A stretch of DNA of 8,433 nt from contig UQCM01000087.1 in the NCBI GenBank assembly GCA_900539525.1, forward strand, positions 1-8,433, read 5' to 3'. The notes beneath the pieces were generated by a model. The model saw only the letters and a list, made by a program, of their open reading frames with translations, did not search any database and was not told the DNA's origin. A program made the position numbers and the translations under genes. Shown one piece after another: positions 1 through 5,684 of the stretch (position 1 is its first letter; each line of letters opens with the position of its first letter). Origin of the DNA: an uncultured Blautia sp. GTDB taxonomy: Bacteria > Bacillota > Clostridia > Lachnospirales > Lachnospiraceae.

Positions 1-31
1 TCATGATTTTCATGCTTGCATGAAAAATCAT
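1..31. repeat. Terminal palindromic repeat, left copy
   Basis: These 31 bases are identical to the last 31 bases of the window. The element is an imperfect palindrome: left arm at 3-15 (ATGATTTTCATGC), two-base centre, right arm at 18-31 (GCATGAAAAATCAT), differing by one extra A/T. The bases just after it (GACTTTGGGACCC) would pair with bases lying just before the right-hand copy, so what is seen here is the right half of a larger palindrome. No gene is in it. It is probably a dispersed intergenic repeat truncated by the window edge; its function is unknown. Confidence 0.8.
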
Positions 32-118
32 GACTTTGGGACCCGCTAAACATGAAAAAGTAGCCATTATATTCAATACTATTTGATGAAAATGCAGATG
101 AATGAAAAATTTATATTG

Positions 119-125
119 AAAGGAG
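119..125 (+). promoter_or_regulatory. Ribosome binding site deciding the start of the secreted protein gene
   Basis: AAAGGAG lies 8 bases before the ATG at 134. The reading frame is open further upstream from a TTG at 83, but no comparable site precedes that codon, and only the 134 start places the positively charged n-region directly before the hydrophobic signal segment. Confidence 0.7.
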
Positions 126-133
126 AAGAAAAG

Positions 134-538
134 ATGCATAAAATGAGAAAATGGACAAAACAGATGTTGGCATGTGCATTGGCAGTTGTGACATTAGCAG
201 GAACGGTTACAATTACTGCGAGTGCTCAGAAGAGAGAATTTTCTTTCACGGCTAAGTCGAATAAACACGGGAGAATGGTGCCAGCTACGAAGGGGGACAA
301 TGAGCAGGCGGCATACGTGACAACAACATATCATTCAAATTCACAACCGGTCTGCATGGGCGTAGATAACGGTTCTCAGAATGGAATTGCTACCACAAAT
401 TGGACGTTTAGACAGCCGACTACAGGGAAGAAGCTTCATTATTATTCAGGATATGCGGATAAGAAGACGGTTTTCTATCTGTATTATGAGACATATGGTA
501 GTGGAGTACGCACAATCAGTGGAAGGTATAATCCATGA
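134..538 (+). CDS. Small secreted protein, possible bacteriocin-like or transporter-associated peptide
   Basis: The protein has 134 residues. A Sec signal peptide is clear: a basic start (MHKMRKWTK), a hydrophobic stretch at about 11-28, and a likely cleavage after A-S-A at 29-31, leaving a mature chain of about 103 residues. The mature part is polar, rich in Thr, Tyr, Asn and Gly, with one Cys (74) and an aromatic patch (HYY at 102-104, FYLYY at 114-118), ending in ISGRYNP. From memory the layout (FSFT near the cleavage site, K-DNEQ-AYV, final SGRxxP) recalls small secreted Firmicutes proteins of the DUF2712 type encoded beside ABC transporters; this is an impression, not a search result. 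The stop codon overlaps the next ATG (ATGA), so it is the first gene of a five-gene operon with a lipoprotein, two permeases and an ATPase. The gene appears more A+T-rich than those downstream. Function is unproven; a bacteriocin, toxin or signal peptide are all possible. Confidence 0.8.
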   Translation: MHKMRKWTKQMLACALAVVTLAGTVTITASAQKREFSFTAKSNKHGRMVPATKGDNEQAAYVTTTYHSNSQPVCMGVDNGSQNGIATTNWTFRQPTTGKKLHYYSGYADKKTVFYLYYETYGSGVRTISGRYNP

Positions 539-1623
539 AAGCATATTATCGGGCGATTTTGATTTTGGGCATATGTGGCAGCCTCTGCGGGTGCGGCGGA
601 CCGGCAGGATATCAGAGAAAGGAAACGGATACGGCATCCATAAAGAGCAGGTTTGAAATTCCGGAAATGATAGAAACGGAACTGGCTGACAATATCACAA
701 TAAAGGCACAGGTGACAATACCCCAAAATGCAAAATCTGGCACAGTCACCTGTGCCATCGGAAAAACAATGGATTTTTCAGGTATGGAGGAGAAACTGCG
801 TACCACTTTTTTTGCCGGAAGTCAGGATGCGGTGTTTGAAACAGCGGGAGATACCGTTTCGCTTGCGGCTGATTCTGTATGGCTGGGATACAATGAGCTC
901 CGGGATTTTGTGTTAAACTCCAGAGAAATGGAGCAGAGGCTGAACTGTATTTCCGTCGGTGGAGCAATAGAAACGTCCAATGCCAGACAGTATCTGGAGA
1001 AGGAAAATCTTCCGTTTATGGATCAGAAAGAAGTCTTGCAGCTGGTGCAAAAGGAACTGGGAGAGTTGGGAATACATATTGGAAGTGTGGAAGTGTGTTA
1101 TGTCATGGATTATGAAACAATGCGGCAGCAGGAGGATACCACAAATGCGGCAGGTATTTTGAAGCCGGAACTCGCAAAAGAACAGTGGAGTGAACAGGAC
1201 GATACTTATTATTTTTTTATGCACCAGGAATATCACGGAATGCCAGTAATCTATAATCCATATAGCGGACAGGGATTTCTGCCCGGCGAGGAATGTACAG
1301 TCATGGTGTCAGAGAAAGGAATCATAGGCTGTCACGTGGCAGGATGCTATTCATGGAGCGAAGGGGAAGAGGCTGTACTCTTACCGATGGAAAAAGTCCT
1401 GAAAACTCTTAAGGATCATTACGGGAATGATCTTGTGACGCATTATGAGATCACATCGGCTGACTTTTATATGGATATTCTCCCCAAAAGTGATGGTACG
1501 GCAGAATTAAGGCCGGTCTGGAGCTTTTTAGCTGAGAAAACGGGAGAAGGAATCGAAGATTTCTACACAGTTAATATTGTAATCGATGGCGAAACAGGAC
1601 AGGAGCTGACGGAGAATTTCTGA
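535..1623 (+). CDS. Predicted lipoprotein of the ABC operon
   Basis: The protein has 362 residues. Residues 1-19 are a lipoprotein signal peptide with the lipobox L17-C18-G19-C20, so Cys20 should be lipidated and the protein held on the outer face of the membrane. The rest is a mixed alpha/beta chain without further membrane helices. The region from about 225 to 245 (YYFFMHQEYHGMPV) and the C-terminal part at about 302-358, ending in VNIVIDGETGQEL, resemble the PepSY/YycI style of extracytoplasmic domain, with a bulky PVWSF segment at 327-331. It may belong to a Lachnospiraceae lipoprotein family such as DUF6034, but I cannot confirm that. It starts inside the stop of the secreted protein gene (ATGA) and its own stop touches the next frame (TGATG), which implies translational coupling. 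A role as surface partner or immunity lipoprotein for the secreted product or the transporter is inferred from context only. Confidence 0.85.
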   Translation: MKAYYRAILILGICGSLCGCGGPAGYQRKETDTASIKSRFEIPEMIETELADNITIKAQVTIPQNAKSGTVTCAIGKTMDFSGMEEKLRTTFFAGSQDAVFETAGDTVSLAADSVWLGYNELRDFVLNSREMEQRLNCISVGGAIETSNARQYLEKENLPFMDQKEVLQLVQKELGELGIHIGSVEVCYVMDYETMRQQEDTTNAAGILKPELAKEQWSEQDDTYYFFMHQEYHGMPVIYNPYSGQGFLPGEECTVMVSEKGIIGCHVAGCYSWSEGEEAVLLPMEKVLKTLKDHYGNDLVTHYEITSADFYMDILPKSDGTAELRPVWSFLAEKTGEGIEDFYTVNIVIDGETGQELTENF

Positions 1624-1634
1624 TGGAGGGAGAT

Positions 1635-2405
1635 ATGAAGCATATCATGAAAATGGATTTCTACCGTGTCTTCTGTCGTTCAAGGTTCTGGGCAGCAACG
1701 ATAGCGGTCGCACTATTGTGGGAAGCTGCCGGTCGGCGTTTTTTGTCATACGGGGATGTTCTGGGCATTATCTTTCATGGTACGGGAAGAAGCACGGTAA
1801 ATATGATAGCGGTCATCGTTTGCAATGTGACATATGGACTGGGGGTCTGTGAAGATATGCAGAACGGAACATTCTGGAATCTTATGTCGCGTGTGTCAAA
1901 AAAGAAGTATGCATTTTCGAAAATCATAAGTGTTATGATCGGAACGACCAGCTGTTATGTTCTGGGAACCATGACATACATTCTGATGATGACTGTCAGG
2001 TATCCTCTTGTTTTGGAAAACAGTATAGCCGTGGAAAATCTGAAAGAACTCAGTTCGTTCTCCTTTTTACTTCCGCAGCATCCCATGCTTTATCTGATTA
2101 TTCAGCTTCTTCTCACTGGACTGTGCTGCAGCTGGCTGGGATGTTTTGCCGTGGCATTTTCTGCCTATCTCAGAGACAGCTTTGTCACCTTGTGCCTTCC
2201 GCTTGTGCTGTACTATCTGGTTTTCTATATTGCGTACGATGGTTTACGTCTCCCGGTAAATATTGAACAGATTTATATGATGATGATTGCGGAAGAAAGC
2301 TGTGCTATGTTTCTCATTCGTGCCCTGACAGTAACGGTGTTGTCCGGCATGGGAGCGGTGATAATACTGTATAGAGGAGTCAGGAGGAAATGTGAATATG
2401 CATAA
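1635..2405 (+). CDS. ABC-2-type transporter permease, first subunit
   Basis: The protein has 256 residues from this start and six predicted membrane helices at roughly 19-33, 55-71, 96-120, 152-178, 182-201 and 226-247. The cytoplasmic segment between helices 2 and 3 (EDMQNGTFWNLMSR, then a Lys-rich stretch) is the typical coupling region of ABC-2 permeases, as in bacitracin and lantibiotic transporters. The start chosen has GGAGG five bases upstream. An in-frame ATG at 1623 overlaps the previous stop (TGATG) and has GGAG eight bases upstream, so a product four residues longer is almost as likely. It is the third gene of the operon and presumably pairs with the next permease and the ATPase at 3254. 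The substrate is unknown; a peptide or lipid-like compound is most likely given the family. Confidence 0.82.
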   Translation: MKHIMKMDFYRVFCRSRFWAATIAVALLWEAAGRRFLSYGDVLGIIFHGTGRSTVNMIAVIVCNVTYGLGVCEDMQNGTFWNLMSRVSKKKYAFSKIISVMIGTTSCYVLGTMTYILMMTVRYPLVLENSIAVENLKELSSFSFLLPQHPMLYLIIQLLLTGLCCSWLGCFAVAFSAYLRDSFVTLCLPLVLYYLVFYIAYDGLRLPVNIEQIYMMMIAEESCAMFLIRALTVTVLSGMGAVIILYRGVRRKCEYA

Positions 2406-3246
2406 AGCGGCAAATATATTGCGGGTAGCAGCCTGCCAGCTCAGCCAGCTGGTGAGGGGGCGCAAAATCTGGCTGGTGCTCATCTGTAATTTTATTTTTT
2501 TACAGTCCCAGGTGCTTCCGCTGCAATCTTTTCTGAGAGAATATGAGGCAGATGCCACTCCTTTTTTGTTTCCATTCCTGTTTATGGATCCGTTTCTGAC
2601 GGCTTGCTTTTTCTTCGGGATCATCCTGTTATTTTGTAATGCCCCGTTTTTTACGTCTGCTCAGAAATTCGTTGCCATCCGAACCGGAAAAAAGGTCTGG
2701 GCGGCAGGACAGATCCTTTACATTCTCTGCACGGGTCTTCTGTATTTCCTGGCTTTGTATCTTATGAGCGCGGCTGTTCTGATTCCCCGGCTGTCTCTGA
2801 AAAATGACTGGGGAAGTGTGTGGAATACACTGGCAAGAACAGAAGCCGGGCAGTTGGCGGGCGTCTATCTGATCATCCCGGCCGGCATACTGAATGCCCT
2901 GCAGCCGCTGCAGACAGTGGCACTTGTGGAGATAATTGGAACATTGAATGCAGTATTTCTTGGGGAGCTTTTGTTTCTGTTTAATGTATACTGGAAGAAG
3001 GAGGCAGGAATCGCAGTTGCTGCAATGTTTCTTCTGCTGCCCACAAGAATGCAAAGTGTTCCGGCTATCCTGCGTTATCTAATGCCAATATCATGGATGG
3101 CGCTGGATGGCTGGTCCGGTGATTTAACATCTGCCGGAACGGATCTGAAGATGCAGATCCTGCTCTTGCTTGGAGCAATCTTCCTTCTTGGAGGTTTCTG
3201 CATCCTGGGATGCCACAGAAAGGAAATACCGGAAATAGAGGAGTGA
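2398..3246 (+). CDS. Second membrane subunit of the ABC transporter
   Basis: The protein has 282 residues from this ATG and about six membrane helices, near 24-40, 66-84, 103-128, 171-196, 201-218 and 253-271. Between helices 2 and 3 is the segment NAPFFTSAQKF..IRTGKKVWAAGQ, with the charged R-x-G-K-K-x-W pattern I associate with uncharacterised Clostridia ABC permeases. A GTG at 2392 is an alternative start: AGGAGG at 2382-2387 lies 4 bases from the GTG and 10 from the ATG. The gene overlaps the end of the preceding permease and is followed after 7 bases by the ATPase. Sequence similarity to classical permeases is weaker than for the first subunit, so the call rests on topology and position. 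It could also be a regulatory or immunity membrane protein. Confidence 0.8.
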   Translation: MHKAANILRVAACQLSQLVRGRKIWLVLICNFIFLQSQVLPLQSFLREYEADATPFLFPFLFMDPFLTACFFFGIILLFCNAPFFTSAQKFVAIRTGKKVWAAGQILYILCTGLLYFLALYLMSAAVLIPRLSLKNDWGSVWNTLARTEAGQLAGVYLIIPAGILNALQPLQTVALVEIIGTLNAVFLGELLFLFNVYWKKEAGIAVAAMFLLLPTRMQSVPAILRYLMPISWMALDGWSGDLTSAGTDLKMQILLLLGAIFLLGGFCILGCHRKEIPEIEE

Positions 3247-3253
3247 TTCAGTC

Positions 3254-3904
3254 ATGATTAAAGTGGAAAATATCAGTAAATCATTTGGAAAAGAAAAAGT
3301 TCTGGACGATGTCAGCCTGGGAGTGAAAAAGGGAACCATATGCGGTATTATAGGGCGGAATGGTTCCGGTAAGACCGTGCTGTTTAAGTGTATCTGCGGA
3401 TTTATGCATACGGATTCCGGACAGATACTCGTCAGAGAAAAAAAGATCGGAAAAGAAATAGAAACACCTGAACGGACAGGCGTGCTGATTGAGCACCCGG
3501 GATTTCTGAAGGGATACAGCGGATATCAGAACCTGAAGATGCTTGCGATCCTGAGCGGTCAGGCAAAGAAGGAGGATCTGGAAAATGCCCTGCGTATGGT
3601 GGGACTGTGGGAAGTCAGAAACAAAAAGGTAAATAAATATTCCATGGGGATGAAGCAGCGGCTGGGAATCGCGCAGGCAGTCATGGAGCATCCGGATCTT
3701 CTGGTTCTGGACGAACCTATGAACGGTCTGGATAATCAGGGGGTGGATGAGATGCGCAGGCTGTTTCTTAAATGGAAGGAGGAAGGTGTGACGATCCTGA
3801 TGACCAGCCATCATGCGGAGGATATTCAGCTGCTGTGTGACCAGGTGTACAGTATGGACCGGGGGATCCTGAAGCAGGAAGAGATACACGGATCATACAC
3901 ATGA
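3254..3904 (+). CDS. ABC transporter ATP-binding protein, bacitracin/lantibiotic-resistance type
   Basis: The protein has 216 residues and a complete nucleotide-binding domain: Walker A GRNGSGKT at 34-41, signature YSMGMKQR at 129-136, Walker B LLVLDEP at 149-155, D-loop GLD at 158-160, and the switch His in TSH at 184-186. Where most ABC ATPases have the Q-loop Gln, this one has Glu80 (VLIEHPGF), the 'E-loop' reported for lantibiotic-immunity LanF proteins and found in BcrA-like ATPases. The degenerate signature (SMGM instead of SGGQ) also fits that group. It should power the two permeases encoded just upstream, either removing a membrane-active peptide or exporting one. GGAG at 3240-3243 lies 10 bases before the ATG. 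It is the last gene of the operon. The chain is shorter than BcrA-type proteins of about 300 residues, lacking their C-terminal extension. Confidence 0.93.
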   Translation: MIKVENISKSFGKEKVLDDVSLGVKKGTICGIIGRNGSGKTVLFKCICGFMHTDSGQILVREKKIGKEIETPERTGVLIEHPGFLKGYSGYQNLKMLAILSGQAKKEDLENALRMVGLWEVRNKKVNKYSMGMKQRLGIAQAVMEHPDLLVLDEPMNGLDNQGVDEMRRLFLKWKEEGVTILMTSHHAEDIQLLCDQVYSMDRGILKQEEIHGSYT

Positions 3905-3906
3905 GG

Positions 3907-3925
3907 TTACACCGAAATGGTGTAA
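3907..3925 (+). terminator. Hairpin after the ABC operon, possible weak terminator
   Basis: TTACACC at 3907-3913 pairs perfectly with GGTGTAA at 3919-3925 around a five-base loop, starting two bases after the ATPase stop codon. The following bases (GTATTATGTTA) are T-rich but not an unbroken T run, so efficient intrinsic termination is uncertain. The second hairpin that follows (3933-3959) may help. Confidence 0.35.
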
Positions 3926-3932
3926 GTATTAT

Positions 3933-3959
3933 GTTACTGAGCACGGAGTGAGCCGTAAC
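3933..3959. repeat. 27-base dispersed hairpin repeat, copy 1
   Basis: Begins GTTACTG, has the central CACGGAGTG, and ends GTAAC. It matches the copy at 6243-6269 at 22 of 27 positions. The ends are inverted (GTTAC/GTAAC) and the centre folds around GGA (CAC/GTG), so each copy is a degenerate hairpin; an ideal version built from both would be an almost perfect 12-base stem with a GGA loop. Here three stem positions are mismatched. It lies between the ABC operon and the ribU promoter. A miniature intergenic element spread in the genome is the likeliest explanation. Confidence 0.65.
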
Positions 3960-4032
3960 AGTATCGTAGAGGTTACATAGATTTCTGTATAAAAGTACTA
4001 AAAATATTGTGCAAAACAACCTGAAATTATAC

Positions 4033-4061
4033 TTGTATGCACACTGGTAATAGGTTATAAT
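4033..4061 (+). promoter_or_regulatory. Sigma-A-type promoter of the riboflavin-uptake transcript
   Basis: A -35 box TTGTAT at 4033-4038 and a consensus -10 box TATAAT at 4056-4061 are separated by 17 bases. Transcription would start near 4068, about 15 bases before the riboswitch, which is the expected layout for an FMN-controlled leader. Confidence 0.8.
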
Positions 4062-4081
4062 GACTACTATAAACAAGGAAA

Positions 4082-4191
4082 TTCTTCGGGGCAGGGTGAG
4101 ATTCCCTACCGGCGGTATAGTCCGCGACCCGCTGCGGCGGCTGATATGGTGAGATTCCATAACCGACAGTAAAGTCTGGATGAGAGAAGAA
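4082..4191 (+). ncRNA. FMN riboswitch (RFN element)
   Basis: All hallmarks of the RFN element are present in order: closing helix TTCTTC (4082-4087) with GAAGAA (4186-4191), GGGGCAGGGTGAGATTCCC, the ACCGGCGGTA block, a variable helix at about 4121-4140, GGTGAGATTCC, the ACCGACAGT block, and AAAGTCTGGATG. It binds flavin mononucleotide in the nascent RNA. Because a terminator follows and the next gene takes up riboflavin, FMN binding should switch expression of that gene off. The only small deviation from the usual sequence that I notice is GTGAGATTCC in place of GTGAAATTCC, at both sites. Confidence 0.96.
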
Positions 4192-4248
4192 AAGAGATTC
4201 GAAGCTGTGAAGAATAAACAGCTGTTGCGATTCTTATACAATCAATCG
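4192..4248 (+). promoter_or_regulatory. Expression platform of the FMN riboswitch
   Basis: AGCTGT at 4203-4208 can pair with ACAGCT at 4219-4224, and GATTCG at 4196-4201 can extend partly toward CGATTC at 4228-4233. This gives a hairpin between the aptamer and the terminator. Such a segment usually provides the alternative pairing that links ligand binding to termination, but I cannot fold the competing structures here. Confidence 0.45.
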
Positions 4249-4279
4249 CCCCGTATGTGTTTTGCATACGGGGTTTTTT
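4249..4279 (+). terminator. Riboswitch-controlled intrinsic terminator
   Basis: CCCCGTATG at 4249-4257 pairs perfectly with CATACGGGG at 4265-4273 around a seven-base loop, followed by six T residues (4274-4279). It lies between the FMN aptamer and the ribU start, so it is the off-switch of the riboswitch rather than the end of a gene. Confidence 0.93.
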
Positions 4280-4317
4280 CGTGGAATTTCCTTTTGAAAA
4301 GAAAAGGAGAGATGAAG

Positions 4318-4950
4318 ATGAGTACAAACACAAACGTGGCAGGAAATGCCGGAAGCAGGAGTAACTTAAGGACCATGGTACAGATTGGAATGCTGGGAGC
4401 AGTCTCCGTTATCTTGATGATGTTCGAGATACCGCTCTGGTTCGCGCCGGCCTTTTACAAGATCGACTTAAGCGAGGTACCGGTGCTGATCGGAACCTTT
4501 GCCATGGGACCGGTGGCAGGTGCCCTGATCGAGCTTGTAAAGATTATTCTGCACCTGGTATTTAAAGGAACCAGTACCGCAGGCGTGGGCGATTTTGCAA
4601 ACTTTCTGATCGGATGTGCATTTGTCATTCCGGCAGGAATCATTTACAACAAAAAGAAAACAAGAAAAAGGGCTGTGATCGGAATGGTGACAGGGGCGGT
4701 ATTCATGATCATAGCAGGCTGCTTCTTAAATGCCTTCGTTCTGCTTCCTGTTTATGCCAAAGCCTTTGGAATGCCGATGGATGCCCTGATCGGAATGGGA
4801 ACCGCTGTAAATCCGGCCATTACGAACCTGACAACCTTTGCAGTGCTGGCAGTAGCACCGTTCAATCTTCTCAAAGCGCTGATCGTATCTGTGATCACAC
4901 TGCTTCTGTATAAGTACATCAGTCCGATCCTGAAAGGGGATAAAATGTAA
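4318..4950 (+). CDS. ribU: Riboflavin ECF transporter substrate-binding subunit
   Basis: The protein has 210 residues and is a hydrophobic S-component with about five to six membrane helices (roughly 21-42, 53-80, 94-110, 118-143, 170-183 and 184-203). It binds riboflavin and passes it into the cell with the shared energising module (EcfA, EcfA', EcfT), which is not encoded here. Family features are YKIDLSEVPVLIG (47-59), GPVAGALIEL (64-73) and GVGDFANFLIG (89-99), close to the RibU pattern. The FMN riboswitch directly upstream confirms the vitamin. The frame is open back to 4180 inside the riboswitch, which cannot be the start. AGGAG at 4305-4309 is 8 bases from the ATG at 4318 but only 2 from the ATG at 4312, so 4318 is preferred. 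It is a single-gene transcript closed by a strong terminator. Confidence 0.95.
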   Translation: MSTNTNVAGNAGSRSNLRTMVQIGMLGAVSVILMMFEIPLWFAPAFYKIDLSEVPVLIGTFAMGPVAGALIELVKIILHLVFKGTSTAGVGDFANFLIGCAFVIPAGIIYNKKKTRKRAVIGMVTGAVFMIIAGCFLNAFVLLPVYAKAFGMPMDALIGMGTAVNPAITNLTTFAVLAVAPFNLLKALIVSVITLLLYKYISPILKGDKM

Positions 4951-4966
4951 AACACGAACATAGATG

Positions 4967-5011
4967 AATCCCGCGAAGAAATGCAAAAAACATTTTCTTT
5001 GCGGGATTTTT
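4967..5011 (+). terminator. Intrinsic terminator after ribU
   Basis: AATCCCGC (4967-4974) pairs with GCGGGATT (5001-5008). The stem continues through one G-T wobble into AAGAAA (4976-4981) with TTTCTT (4994-4999), a stem of about 15 pairs with a 12-base loop. A run of five T residues (5007-5011) starts at its 3' edge. AACAC at 4951-4955 and GTGTT at 5012-5016 could extend the base of the stem. Confidence 0.9.
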
Positions 5012-5021
5012 GTGTTAGAAT
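4993..5021 (+). promoter_or_regulatory. Possible promoter for the NUDIX gene
   Basis: TAGAAT at 5016-5021 is a good -10 box with an extended TG (5013-5014) one base before it. The -35 match 17 bases upstream (TTTTCT at 4993-4998) is poor and lies within the terminator stem. The gene after a strong terminator needs a start site, and this is the best candidate in the 110-base gap. Confidence 0.4.
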
Positions 5022-5060
5022 GGCTACGTATGAAACAGGAAGATCAGGAGGCGAAGGGAA

Positions 5061-5684
5061 ATGAGTCGGATTAAACGAATTGATCAGCTGACAAAAAGTA
5101 AATATTTAAACATGTATCAGCTGGAAGCGGAAAACCGCCTGGGCGGCAGGCTTCAGTATTTTGTAGCATCCAGGGCAAAGCATCCGGATGAACTGCAGCT
5201 GACCTCTCGAAGCTGGAAACCGGACGGCGTGATTATTTACAGCCTTTACGGTGAAAAGAAGGACAGGGTGCTGTTAGTACGGCAGTATCGATACAGTATT
5301 GATGAATATATTTATGAATTTCCGGCCGGACTGGTAGACCCGGGCGAGACGTACCGTCAGGCAGCCGTCCGGGAAGTGAAAGAAGAGACGGGACTGACGC
5401 TGACCCCGGTCGAGGCGGATCCCATGTATGAGAAGCCGTATTTTACCACCATAGGCATGACGGATGAGTGCTGTGCCACGGTTTACGGATATGTAAACGG
5501 AACCATCAGCAGCCAGTGGCTGGAGGATACGGAGGATATTGAAGTCGTACTGGCAGACCGTGATGAGGTGAGGCGAATCTTAAAGGAAGAAAAAGTGGCG
5601 ATCATGTGCGCTTATATGCTGATGCATTTTCTGCAGGATGAAGAGCCCTTTGCATTCCTGGAAAATAGTAAGGAGACGATATAG
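5061..5684 (+). CDS. NUDIX hydrolase, ADP-ribose pyrophosphatase type
   Basis: The protein has 207 residues. The NUDIX box is perfect: G90-x5-E96-x7-R104-E105-V-x-E108-E109-x-G111-L112, which binds the divalent metal and cleaves a nucleoside diphosphate linked to another group. The upstream RQYRYSIDEYIYEFPAG (75-90) is typical of the ADP-ribose pyrophosphatase (NudF-like) branch, which splits ADP-ribose into AMP and ribose 5-phosphate. The substrate is therefore likely but not proven; the N-terminal 50 residues and the C-terminal part are less distinctive. AGGAGG at 5046-5051 lies 9 bases before the ATG. The stop codon directly abuts the ATG of the next gene, so the two are probably co-transcribed. 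The product should be cytoplasmic. Confidence 0.92.
   Translation: MSRIKRIDQLTKSKYLNMYQLEAENRLGGRLQYFVASRAKHPDELQLTSRSWKPDGVIIYSLYGEKKDRVLLVRQYRYSIDEYIYEFPAGLVDPGETYRQAAVREVKEETGLTLTPVEADPMYEKPYFTTIGMTDECCATVYGYVNGTISSQWLEDTEDIEVVLADRDEVRRILKEEKVAIMCAYMLMHFLQDEEPFAFLENSKETI

Noticed and set aside
44..80. A promoter for the ABC operon using TATATT at 68-73 or AATACT at 75-80
   Set aside because: Neither has an acceptable -35 box 16-18 bases upstream. The real promoter may lie here in weak form or beyond the left edge.
134..538. A lanthipeptide or double-glycine bacteriocin precursor
   Set aside because: There is only one Cys in the mature part, no GG or GA leader motif, and no modification enzyme nearby; the leader is a normal Sec signal peptide.
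3281..3889. A 202-codon open frame on the minus strand
   Set aside because: It lies wholly opposite the ABC ATPase gene, has no ribosome site I can see, and its His/Leu/Gln-rich translation resembles no protein family.
4180..4317. An upstream extension of the ribU reading frame starting inside the riboswitch
   Set aside because: The frame is open by chance through the end of the aptamer and the terminator. The ribosome site at 4305-4309 and the S-component family pattern support the start at 4318.
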